Assembly (NCBI GenBank): GCA_035288465.1
Contig: DATEAH010000011.1
Coordinates: forward strand, 1 to 33,093
Direction: 5' to 3'
Length of the DNA stretch: 33,093 bases
Origin: Patescibacteria group bacterium
Lineage (GTDB): Bacteria > Patescibacteriota > UBA1384 > DATEAH01
In this document: piece after piece, positions 6,447 through 13,531 of the stretch
How the letters are laid out: each line of letters begins with the position of its first letter
How positions within the stretch are numbered: position 1 is the first letter of the stretch
Notes under the pieces: generated by a model
Told to the model about the DNA's origin: nothing
What the model saw: the letters and a program-made list of their open reading frames with translations, nothing else
The model's database searches: none
Position numbers and translations under genes: made by a program

Positions 6447-7550
6447 ATGTTTAAATTTATTGTTTATAAACGCTCTAAAAAGTCATCTTTACGTGTAGGT
6501 CAAATCACCACGAATAAAGGCAGGTTTTCGACACCTGCCTTTATGGCAGTGGGTACAAAAGCTTGTGTAAAAACTGTCAGTCCCAAAGAACTAATTCAGA
6601 GCGGTTGTGAAATTATTCTTGCCAATACCTATCATTTATATATGCGGCCTGGAGAAAAATTGATTAAAAAAATGGGTGGATTGCATAAATTTATGAATTG
6701 GCCAGGACCAATTTTAACTGATTCTGGCGGTTTTCAGGTTTTTAGTTTAGCTAAAACCTCTTTAAAAAATGGTTCTTTAGTTAAAATTTATAAAAACGGG
6801 GTTGAATTTCGTTCTCATCTAGATGGCTCAAAACATTTTTTTACGCCAGAAAAGGTTATTCAAATCCAAAAAGATTTAGGTTCTAATATTATTATGCCTT
6901 TAGATGTTTGTTTGCCGGCAAATTCTCCGCTCACAAAACATGAAAAAGCAGTCCAATTAACTCTTGATTGGGCAAAAAGATCTAAAAAAGAATTTGAAAA
7001 GCTTTTTAGAAATAATCCTAAAAAACCTGCCTTATTTGGTATTGTTCAGGGTGGGACTTTTAAAAATTTGCGAACAAATTGTGCTAAAGAATTAATTAAA
7101 ATTGGTTTTTCGGGATATGCCATTGGTGGTTTGGCAGTCGGGGAGTCTAAAAAGAAAATGTGGCAAATAGTAAAATTATTAGATCAGATCTTGCCTAAAA
7201 ATAAACCTCGCCATTTAATGGGAGTAGGCGAACCTGATGATTTAATCTGCGCTACCAAATTAGGCATTGATATGTTTGATTGTGTTTTACCAACCAGGTT
7301 AGCCAGGCATGGTGTGGTATGGGTAACAAAAAAATTTACAAAATTTTACAAAATTGATTTTCGCAAAAGTCGTCAAAAATTAAACCCAAAACCAATCATG
7401 GTAAATTGTAGATGCGAAGCGTGTCAAAACAAGTTCTCACAAAGCTATTTATCACATTTAATTCGTGAAAATGAAATTTTAGGCTTACGCTTGCTAACGC
7501 TTCATAATTTAAATCTTATACAAACATTGATGAAAAAAATACGCACATAA
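6447..7550 (+). CDS. tgt: tRNA-guanine transglycosylase
   Basis: Exchanges guanine-34 of GUN-anticodon tRNAs for a 7-deazaguanine base on the way to queuosine. The 367-residue protein shows TDSGGFQVF (general acid/base D92), GIVQGG, GGLAVGES, the nucleophile region GIDMFDCVLPTR (D275), and a zinc site CRCEAC (C321, C323, C326) with H353 in TLHNL. The usual PTRNARNG stretch reads PTRLARHG here. No other queuosine gene is in the window, so the base may be salvaged or made elsewhere. The 97 bases upstream are an A-rich then T-rich stretch able to form a long imperfect A/U stem, with no clear ribosome binding site. It may be read through from rplL. Confidence 0.93.
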   Translation: MFKFIVYKRSKKSSLRVGQITTNKGRFSTPAFMAVGTKACVKTVSPKELIQSGCEIILANTYHLYMRPGEKLIKKMGGLHKFMNWPGPILTDSGGFQVFSLAKTSLKNGSLVKIYKNGVEFRSHLDGSKHFFTPEKVIQIQKDLGSNIIMPLDVCLPANSPLTKHEKAVQLTLDWAKRSKKEFEKLFRNNPKKPALFGIVQGGTFKNLRTNCAKELIKIGFSGYAIGGLAVGESKKKMWQIVKLLDQILPKNKPRHLMGVGEPDDLICATKLGIDMFDCVLPTRLARHGVVWVTKKFTKFYKIDFRKSRQKLNPKPIMVNCRCEACQNKFSQSYLSHLIRENEILGLRLLTLHNLNLIQTLMKKIRT

Positions 7551-7563
7551 TTAAATTTTAATA

Positions 7564-7593
7564 TTGACAAACACGAAAATTTTATGATATAGT
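7564..7593 (+). promoter_or_regulatory. Promoter of small gene 7634-7990
   Basis: TTGACA (7564-7569) followed by TATAGT (7588-7593, spacer 18) or GATATA (7586-7591, spacer 16). The predicted transcript start near 7600 falls after ATG 7598, which argues for the downstream TTG start. Confidence 0.65.
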
Positions 7594-7633
7594 TTTAATG
7601 ACATTGATTGATACCGACAAGGAGGAATCATCG

Positions 7634-7990
7634 TTGACAGAAACAGCAATAGGAAACCATCGGGTCTTTACCGCCGAAGAACATGATTTGATCATCAGAA
7701 TTATAGATAATATTGGGTCTGATGATAATAAATTGTCGTCTCTTTTTCAATCAATTTGTGCGAAGGTAGAATCGGGTGAAACTCTAACTGATAACGAATC
7801 AACATGTCTTTATAATGCAGCTGTGTGCTACTGTTACGCATTTCCAATACTCAAACTTGATATCCTTAAAGGCATATTGCGAAAAACTAGCCCGCATTCG
7901 ATGTTTTGTGATCCCCAACTTGAATCTATTCAGCTTCAACTGGTCAAACATCCCATAAATCGGCGACATTATGGCATAACGCCTCAATAA
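7634..7990 (+). CDS. Hypothetical small protein (118 aa), TTG start
   Basis: Not recognised. The frame is open from ATG 7598, but AAGGAGG at 7619-7625 lies eight bases before an in-frame TTG at 7634, and the promoter would initiate near 7600. The TTG start is therefore preferred. The product is soluble and probably helical, with a Cys cluster (ICAKVESG, ESTCLYNAAVCYCYAF) and no signal peptide. It loosely resembles the next small protein around an E-H...L...E...L-NE...Y pattern. Base composition is more balanced than in the neighbouring core genes, suggesting a fast-evolving or acquired gene. It is a single-gene unit with its own promoter and a terminator at 8038-8080. Confidence 0.65.
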   Translation: MTETAIGNHRVFTAEEHDLIIRIIDNIGSDDNKLSSLFQSICAKVESGETLTDNESTCLYNAAVCYCYAFPILKLDILKGILRKTSPHSMFCDPQLESIQLQLVKHPINRRHYGITPQ

Positions 7991-8037
7991 CCACCCCAAT
8001 TTTTCACAATCAATCCTAATCCTATCAATTATTCCAA

Positions 8038-8080
8038 CCTGGCCGACAAGCCGATTCCAAGTCCGTCAGGTTTTTTCTTT
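8038..8080 (+). terminator. Rho-independent terminator between two small genes
   Basis: CCTGGCCGAC (8038-8047) pairs with GTCCGTCAGG (8061-8070) with one mismatch and one G-U pair, followed by TTTTTTCTTT (8071-8080). Confidence 0.75.
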
Positions 8081-8085
8081 AAATA

Positions 8086-8115
8086 TTGACAAACATAGGA
8101 CTTTTGTGTTAGAAT
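8086..8115 (+). promoter_or_regulatory. Promoter of small gene 8158-8526
   Basis: TTGACA (8086-8091), an 18-base spacer, then TAGAAT (8110-8115). The -35 is embedded in ATTGACAAACA, the same word found at the promoter starting at 7564. Confidence 0.6.
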
Positions 8116-8157
8116 TGAGATACTTCGCGAGTCGTACCAACGAAAGGATGAACAAAG

Positions 8158-8526
8158 ATGGACGTTGGCGCCGAATATAATGCCTTAACTCGTCCCGGGC
8201 AATCCCCATTTATGGACGTATACGCACCTACTTTTCCCTTTCCCGCTTGTCCTTTCATAGAACTAAGCGAGAGACATTGCCAAAATATCCTCGCGATTCG
8301 CTCAGAACTGAGTGGGCTCGAGACTTCCTGTTTTACAAGACTTGAAAAGGCAGTTGCTGAAAATAGACCTGTTCAGCTCTCTAATAACGAAGCACAATTG
8401 ATGTATTCAAGTTTGAATACATGGCGCAAATACCATTATGATTCATCTCTCCGTAATTACCACCACTCGATCAACTTCATCCTTTACTATCTAAGATTTT
8501 CTTACTTAGTCAACAATGGATCATAA
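8158..8526 (+). CDS. Hypothetical small protein (122 aa)
   Basis: Not recognised. AAAGGA at 8142-8147 sits 10 bases before ATG 8158. The N-terminal third is Pro/Phe-rich with two Cys (TFPFPACPFIELSERHC). The rest looks helical and is rich in Tyr and His near the C-terminus (KYHYDSSLRNYHHS). A distant match to the preceding small protein can be drawn around a helix-turn with conserved E-H, A-V-E and NE-MY positions, but it is too weak to claim homology. It has its own promoter. The following small gene begins at its 3' end. Composition is less AT-rich than core genes. Confidence 0.6.
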   Translation: MDVGAEYNALTRPGQSPFMDVYAPTFPFPACPFIELSERHCQNILAIRSELSGLETSCFTRLEKAVAENRPVQLSNNEAQLMYSSLNTWRKYHYDSSLRNYHHSINFILYYLRFSYLVNNGS

Positions 8527-8548
8527 ACCACCTCAGGAGGCGATCGCG

Positions 8549-8725
8549 TTGGGAAACGACCCAAAACCATCACCACCAGCAAACGACCCAAAACCATCAC
8601 CCAAACTTTCTTGTTTGACACTAAGTATGGTGCATGCTCTTGGGCAGCATATGCGTGAAATTCAAGAAGGCCGAGGTGCTTTACTCCTTCCACTTAGCAT
8701 TAAGCCTGTCTCCGAATCCGAATAA
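8549..8725 (+). CDS. Hypothetical 58-aa protein with duplicated NDPKPSP motif, TTG start
   Basis: The frame is open from ATG 8516, which overlaps the previous gene. However, AGGAGG at 8535-8540 lies eight bases before an in-frame TTG at 8549, the same spacing as in the gene at 7634, so TTG 8549 is preferred. The product begins with two copies of NDPKPSP, encoded by a 21-base direct repeat (8554-8574 and 8581-8601, period 27), followed by a short helix with one Cys. It is probably co-transcribed with the preceding gene and closed by the hairpin at 8751-8790. No function can be suggested. Confidence 0.5.
   Translation: MGNDPKPSPPANDPKPSPKLSCLTLSMVHALGQHMREIQEGRGALLLPLSIKPVSESE
8554..8601 (+). 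repeat. Tandem 21-base direct repeat inside the 58-aa gene
   Basis: Copies at 8554-8574 and 8581-8601 are identical and begin AAACGACCCAAAACC. The period of 27 bases (nine codons) keeps the reading frame. Confidence 0.85.
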
Positions 8726-8750
8726 TCATCACTATTTCAGGCTATCATAT

Positions 8751-8790
8751 GCCCTGGCTGTACCTTCATTGCCGCTAGGGCTATTATTTT
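8751..8790 (+). terminator. Probable rho-independent terminator
   Basis: GCCCTGGC (8751-8758) pairs with GCTAGGGC (8774-8781) with one G-U pair, and a T-rich tract follows at 8782-8790. It separates the small-gene patch from the next promoter. Confidence 0.5.
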
Positions 8791-8807
8791 ATAAAAAAAA
8801 CTTTCTA

Positions 8808-8836
8808 TTGCAAAAAAATCAGATTCCTTGTATAAT
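8808..8836 (+). promoter_or_regulatory. Promoter for the 8881 gene and probably the ATPase block
   Basis: TTGCAA (8808-8813), a 17-base spacer, then a consensus TATAAT (8831-8836). Confidence 0.65.
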
Positions 8837-8880
8837 AAAAATAACAAAATCCGCCAGCAGGTGGAAATTACATATTTATA

Positions 8881-9264
8881 ATGACTTATCAACAACCTTT
8901 AGAACAAAGGCCTGGCTCTCACCTTCCAGATCAAACAGTCCCAACAACTTCTGAAAAAGAAGCTACTTCGGGATTACCAACATCTAAAGCTGGACTTGAA
9001 AACGAAACCTTACTGCAAATTATCGACGAGGAAGTTAAACGTACTGATCAAAATATCCCAGCCGCAGAACGAGAAGCGGTTGAAGTCCCTAAAATTAACC
9101 CCGAAGATGCCCTAATATTAACTCCTCCAAAACCTACTTCGTATCATCTCAAAACTGTTCAATCCTTAGAAGCTAAATTATGTCCAGGCATCGAACAAGA
9201 TGAGGGTGGCGCCATTGCTACGGCAATTCAAGCTGTAAATGCGGAAATTGAACAAAGCGACTAA
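8881..9264 (+). CDS. Hypothetical acidic protein (127 aa) upstream of VirD4-like ATPase
   Basis: Not recognised. The protein is hydrophilic and acidic, with a disordered N-terminal third rich in Pro, Ser, Thr and Gln, then helical segments (ETLLQIIDEEVKR, YHLKTVQSLEAKL, GGAIATAIQAVNAEIEQ). No signal peptide or membrane segment is seen. It follows a good promoter by about 45 bases, but only a weak and distant AGGTGG precedes the ATG. The VirD4-like ATPase starts 20 bases after its stop, so it probably leads that transcription unit and may be an accessory protein of that system. Confidence 0.6.
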   Translation: MTYQQPLEQRPGSHLPDQTVPTTSEKEATSGLPTSKAGLENETLLQIIDEEVKRTDQNIPAAEREAVEVPKINPEDALILTPPKPTSYHLKTVQSLEAKLCPGIEQDEGGAIATAIQAVNAEIEQSD

Positions 9265-9284
9265 AATAAAAATAAAAGGCAAAA

Positions 9285-11795
9285 ATGAACGATTCATTTA
9301 TCTCGACAATTATCGACAAACCAATGATTACTGTCCTTGGCATTACCGCTCTGGCAACTCTCATCGGTCTTTTTTTAATCTGGATAATTTATCATCTCAT
9401 CAAATCCAGCCTTATTGGTAAACATGATAATGAACAAGTTTTAAACCGCAAAATGATGCTAATTAAAGTCTCCAAAATCTCAGGCAAAAAAGAAGAAGAA
9501 ATTAGAGATTCACGAGAATTGGCGTCTTTATTCGCGGGTGTTATGGATCAGCTCTATTCCTCTTTATATAGTATTTATTCATCTGAATTCAAAAACAAAG
9601 TTCTTGGCCAACCGCATTTAACCTTTGAAATGGCAACGGTTGGTGGTGAAATTTGCTTTTTTGTTTCATGTCCCAAAGAACTCATCAGCTTAGTCGAGAA
9701 ACAAATTCATGGCCAATACCCCTCAGCCTCGATTGAAATTGTGCCTTATTTTAATCCCTTTAAATCTGGTCAGAAAATTGCCACGGCTAAATTAGGTTTG
9801 GCTAAGAATTTTGTCTATCCAATCAAAACTTACCACCAAATGGAATCTGACTCTCTTGCCGCACTTTCTAATACTTTTTCTAAAATTGGCGAAGATAATG
9901 CCGCAATTGTCCAAATTGTTTTTCGACCTCAAAACAATGATTGGCGAAAAACCTGTGAAAGTACGATTAAAAATCTGCGAACTGGCAAAAAATCAAGTTC
10001 AGCATCATTTTTAAAAGATTTGGGCAACACTGTCGCTGGAAAACCGCTCCAACCAGAAAATAAAAGTTCAGGCTCTGTAGAACCTCTTTCTCCAGTTATT
10101 GAAACGCAAATTAAAGGTATTCAAGAAAAAATGTCCAAGGTTGGCTTTAGTACCAAAATTCGAGTTTTATGTGCTTCTCCAAACCAACAAGAATCAGAAG
10201 CTCATCTAAATAACGTTTTAAGTTCTTTCGCACAACTAACCAACCCAGAATTAAATGGTTTTAAAAAGCTTAAGATAAAAAATAAAGCAAAATTTCTTAC
10301 TGATTTTATTTTTAGACGTTTTGGCGATCCGAAATTTGCTCAAATTTTAAATACCGCGGAATTAGCGACGATTTTTCATTTTCCAAATAAAGGCATTGAG
10401 ACTCCAAATATTAATTGGTTGTCTGCCAAAGATGCGCCCGCCCCTTCAAATCTTCCAGTTGATGGCACTGTTTTAGGAGAATCTATTTTCCGTGGTGAGC
10501 GGAAAGAAGTCAAAATTACTAATGACGACCGGCGCCGACATCTTTATGCAATTGGGAAAACCGGTGTTGGCAAAACCACTTTATTCGTATCTATGGCAAT
10601 CTCTGACATCAGGGCCGGCAAAGGAATTTGTTATATTGATCCCCATGGAGATGCTATTAGCGAAATCTTACCAAAAATTCCCGAAAATCGTCTTGACGAT
10701 GTGATTATTTTTAATCCCGCCGATACGGCGCGTCCTTTAGGATTAAATTTACTCGAAGCTGCCACGCCTGAACAACGTGATTTTATCGTTCAAGAAGCGA
10801 TTCAAATTTTTTATAAATTATTTGATCCGACTCGAATTGGTATTGTTGGTCCGCAATGGGAACACTGGATGAGAAATGCCTCGTTAACTTTAATGTCAGA
10901 TCCAGAAGGCGGGACTTTAATTGAAATTCCACGGCTTTTTGTTGATAAAGGTTTTCAAGACGAAAAAGTAAAACACCTCCATGATCCGCAAGTTAAAGAA
11001 TTTTGGGAGAAACAAATTGCGCAAACTGCTGATTTTCATAAATCTGAAATGTTAAATTATTTTACCTCAAAATTCGGCCGTTTTATCACCAATGAAATGA
11101 TGAGAAATATTATCGGTCAAACCAAATCAGCTTTTGATTTTAGACAGGTTATGGACGAAGGCAAGATTTTATTAATCAATTTATCAAAAGGTATGATTGG
11201 TGAAGTAAATTCGAATTTATTGGGAATGATTTGTGTGGCTAAAATTCAAATGGCAGCCATGAGCCGAGCAAATGTTCCAGAAAATCAACGTAAAGATTTT
11301 TATCTATATGTTGATGAGTTTCAGAATTTTGCCACGGAAAATTTTGCGCAAATTCTTTCCGAGGCTCGAAAATATCATCTTAGTTTAAATTTAACTAATC
11401 AATATATTGCCCAGCTTGAAGAACCAATTCGAGATTCAATTTTTGGTAATGTTGGTACTCTAATTAGTTTTCGAGTTGGTGCTGCCGATGCAGATACTTT
11501 AACCAAAGAATTTACCCCGGTTTTTGATCAAGAAGATTTAATTAATATTGATAAATTTCACGCATACTTAAAATTATTAATCAATGGTGTCGCCTCGAAG
11601 CCTTTTAGTATGGCGACTTTTCAAGATCAACATATTCCAAGTCTTCAAATCGCACAGCACGTTGTCAATCTTTCGAGAGATAAATATGGAAAAAGTAAAG
11701 AGCAGGTTGCCGATGAAATCTTTAAACGCGCCAGGCTCGACAGTACTGCTCAACAATTAACCGGTTTGGAGGCAAACTCAGAAACCAAGCTGTAA
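9285..11795 (+). CDS. VirD4/TraG-like type IV secretion ATPase, copy 1
   Basis: Membrane-anchored P-loop ATPase of the VirD4/TraG/HerA group, 836 residues. One N-terminal membrane helix (about 12-37) is followed by a roughly 380-residue domain of unknown role shared with copy 2 (YPIKTYHQMESD, IKGIQEKMSKVGF, FHFPNKGIETPN). The motor follows: Walker A GKTGVGKTT (424-432), the YIDPHGD motif (D452) and Walker B YLYVDEFQNFA (D677-E678), with NVGTLISFRVG after it. Relatives pump DNA or protein through conjugation or secretion channels as hexamers. No relaxase, pilin or VirB-type channel gene lies nearby, so the substrate is unknown. It is colinear with the gene at 13532 over nearly its whole length. 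The start follows AAAGGC. Confidence 0.87.
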   Translation: MNDSFISTIIDKPMITVLGITALATLIGLFLIWIIYHLIKSSLIGKHDNEQVLNRKMMLIKVSKISGKKEEEIRDSRELASLFAGVMDQLYSSLYSIYSSEFKNKVLGQPHLTFEMATVGGEICFFVSCPKELISLVEKQIHGQYPSASIEIVPYFNPFKSGQKIATAKLGLAKNFVYPIKTYHQMESDSLAALSNTFSKIGEDNAAIVQIVFRPQNNDWRKTCESTIKNLRTGKKSSSASFLKDLGNTVAGKPLQPENKSSGSVEPLSPVIETQIKGIQEKMSKVGFSTKIRVLCASPNQQESEAHLNNVLSSFAQLTNPELNGFKKLKIKNKAKFLTDFIFRRFGDPKFAQILNTAELATIFHFPNKGIETPNINWLSAKDAPAPSNLPVDGTVLGESIFRGERKEVKITNDDRRRHLYAIGKTGVGKTTLFVSMAISDIRAGKGICYIDPHGDAISEILPKIPENRLDDVIIFNPADTARPLGLNLLEAATPEQRDFIVQEAIQIFYKLFDPTRIGIVGPQWEHWMRNASLTLMSDPEGGTLIEIPRLFVDKGFQDEKVKHLHDPQVKEFWEKQIAQTADFHKSEMLNYFTSKFGRFITNEMMRNIIGQTKSAFDFRQVMDEGKILLINLSKGMIGEVNSNLLGMICVAKIQMAAMSRANVPENQRKDFYLYVDEFQNFATENFAQILSEARKYHLSLNLTNQYIAQLEEPIRDSIFGNVGTLISFRVGAADADTLTKEFTPVFDQEDLINIDKFHAYLKLLINGVASKPFSMATFQDQHIPSLQIAQHVVNLSRDKYGKSKEQVADEIFKRARLDSTAQQLTGLEANSETKL

Positions 11796-11832
11796 AATAA
11801 AATTGAAAATTCACTGTAGGAGGTGAACAAAA

Positions 11833-12378
11833 ATGACAAAATCAAAATTTGAAGAGATTAATTTTTTATTGCATCAAGCAAATTTACAAATTAATCTCGC
11901 ATCTCAATTGCTTGAAGAATTAATTGGGCAAAAATCATCTAAAAAATCTCAAAAAACTAAATTGACTAAAGATTTGGATCCGAAAATTTTATTATCAGAC
12001 CCAAATGGAAAAGTGATCGAGGGTTTCTTTAACGGCGAAGGCATGATTGATTCAGAAGGGAAAAAATATCCAGTTCCAGCCAATTATGCCTCAAAATCAA
12101 AATTAGTCTCAGGTGATGCGCTAAAATTGACTATTTTGCAAAATGGCACCTTTATTTTCAAACAAACCGGACCAATCGATCGAGATCGGCGAGTCGGCAT
12201 TCTGAAAATAAACAAAAGTGGTAAACCCACTGTAATCACTGAAAAAAAAGATAACTATGAGGTTTTACCAGCCTCAATTACGTATTTTAAGGCTAAAACT
12301 GGTGATAAACTTACTATTTTAGTTCCTAAAGATAAAAAGTCTAAATGGGCGGCGGTGGAAAGCATTTTACCAAATTAA
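11833..12378 (+). CDS. Hypothetical coiled-coil plus beta-domain protein (181 aa)
   Basis: Not assigned to a known family. It has the best ribosome binding site in the window (AGGAGGTGA, 11818-11826), so it is probably highly translated. Residues 1-33 are a helix likely to form a coiled coil (LLHQANLQINLASQLLEELI). A Lys/Ser-rich linker follows (34-48), then a beta-rich domain (about 50-181) with GKVIEGFFNGEGMI, KYPVPANYASKSKLVSGD and TGDKLTILVPKD, which could be a small barrel. It sits 37 bases after copy 1 of the VirD4-like ATPase and is probably co-transcribed, suggesting a helper or regulator of that block. Confidence 0.75.
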   Translation: MTKSKFEEINFLLHQANLQINLASQLLEELIGQKSSKKSQKTKLTKDLDPKILLSDPNGKVIEGFFNGEGMIDSEGKKYPVPANYASKSKLVSGDALKLTILQNGTFIFKQTGPIDRDRRVGILKINKSGKPTVITEKKDNYEVLPASITYFKAKTGDKLTILVPKDKKSKWAAVESILPN

Positions 12379-12401
12379 TTAGAAAATTTAATTAATTATG
12401 T

Positions 12402-12430
12402 TTGACAAATAATATTTTTAATGCTATAAT
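12402..12430 (+). promoter_or_regulatory. Full-consensus extended -10 promoter for the sigma4-HARE gene
   Basis: TTGACA (12402-12407), exactly 17 bases, TATAAT (12425-12430), with TG at 12422-12423 forming an extended -10. This is the closest match to the ideal bacterial promoter in the window. Confidence 0.88.
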
Positions 12431-12480
12431 ATAAAGTAAATTAGCTTAAATTTCAAAGGGTGGGCCAGAAAGAATTTATC

Positions 12481-13509
12481 ATGGAGAAATTAGATTTAAA
12501 CCAAAAAATTTTTGAAAATTTAAATTTACTCAAAGGTCGAGAGCAAGAAATTTTAATTTCCAGATTTGGCTTAACTAACGAGGCGAACAAAACTCTCCAG
12601 GCAATTGGCCGAAAATACGGCATTACTCGTGAAAGAGTTCGTCAAATTATAAATTTTAGCTTTAAAAAACTAAAAAGAATTAAAAATTTAGAATTTGAAA
12701 AGTTAGCTCATAAAATTGAAAAAATTATTGATTCCCAAGGAGGTTTAATCGCTGAAAATCAATTAGCCTCGCAAATTTTTCCAAACGCGGCTACAAAACA
12801 GGTTGGTGCGGTTGAAATTATTTGCCGAATTAATCCTAACTTGATTAAAATCAAAAAAACCCCGCAAACCGAGGCTTTTTGGACCACTGGTAAAATTAAA
12901 TTGGCAAAATTACTAAAGATTAACAAAACTTTAATCGAACTGCTCAACGAAGCTAAAAAAACCCAAATTATCGAAAATCTGGCTAAACTCTATTTTACTA
13001 AAACTAAACTGAACCTTTCACCAACGATCATTAAATCGATTGCCTCGGGCTCAAATAAATTAATTTTATGCCCTAATAATACGATTGGTCTTTCATTTTG
13101 GCCAGAAATTAATCCTAAAAATACCCGTGATAAAATCTTTTACGTTTTAAATCACGCTCAAAAACCTTTGCATTTTATTGAAATTACACAACAGATTTCT
13201 AATAAAAAATTTTCAACTAAAAATCCAACTCAAACCACGGTTCATAATGAACTAATTTCTGATGATCGGTTTGTTTTAATTGGTCGTGGAATTTATGCTT
13301 TGAAAAAATGGGGTTATGAACCAGGCACTGTTTTTGACTTGATTAGAAAAATTCTTAAAAATAAACCCAAAGGTTTAACTCAAGAACAAATTTGCGAACA
13401 AATTTTACAAAAACGAATTATTTCTAAAAATACGATTCTTATGAACTTAAACTCACACCAAGAATTTATTAAAAATAAAACCGGCCGTTGGCAAATTGCT
13501 CGAAAATAA
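12481..13509 (+). CDS. Sigma-70 region 4-like / HARE-HTH transcription regulator
   Basis: Residues about 18-65 match sigma-70 region 4: GREQEILISRFGL, then TLQAIGRKYGITRERVRQI, the helix-turn-helix that reads the -35 element. There is no region 2, so it is not a complete sigma factor. Around 70-140 is another winged-helix-like part. Residues about 215-280 match the HARE-HTH domain (RDKIFYVLNHAQKPLHFIEI, TVHNELISDDRFVLIGRG, YALKKWGY). The last 60 residues form one more helical DNA-binding-like unit. HARE-HTH domains occur in the RNA polymerase delta subunit, restriction enzymes and chromatin proteins. ATG 12481 is preferred over in-frame GTG 12460, which abuts AAAGG with no spacing, but this is uncertain. 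It lies between the two VirD4-like ATPases and 22 bases before the second. Confidence 0.85.
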   Translation: MEKLDLNQKIFENLNLLKGREQEILISRFGLTNEANKTLQAIGRKYGITRERVRQIINFSFKKLKRIKNLEFEKLAHKIEKIIDSQGGLIAENQLASQIFPNAATKQVGAVEIICRINPNLIKIKKTPQTEAFWTTGKIKLAKLLKINKTLIELLNEAKKTQIIENLAKLYFTKTKLNLSPTIIKSIASGSNKLILCPNNTIGLSFWPEINPKNTRDKIFYVLNHAQKPLHFIEITQQISNKKFSTKNPTQTTVHNELISDDRFVLIGRGIYALKKWGYEPGTVFDLIRKILKNKPKGLTQEQICEQILQKRIISKNTILMNLNSHQEFIKNKTGRWQIARK

Positions 13510-13531
13510 TTAAGATTTGGGAGGGAAATTA

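Noticed and set aside
7598-7633. ATG 7598 as start of the first small gene
   Set aside because: It lies at or before the predicted transcript start and has no ribosome binding site, unlike TTG 7634.
8634-8954. 106-aa plus-strand frame
   Set aside because: It overlaps the 58-aa gene, a terminator, a promoter and the start of the 8881 gene in a different frame, with no ribosome binding site.
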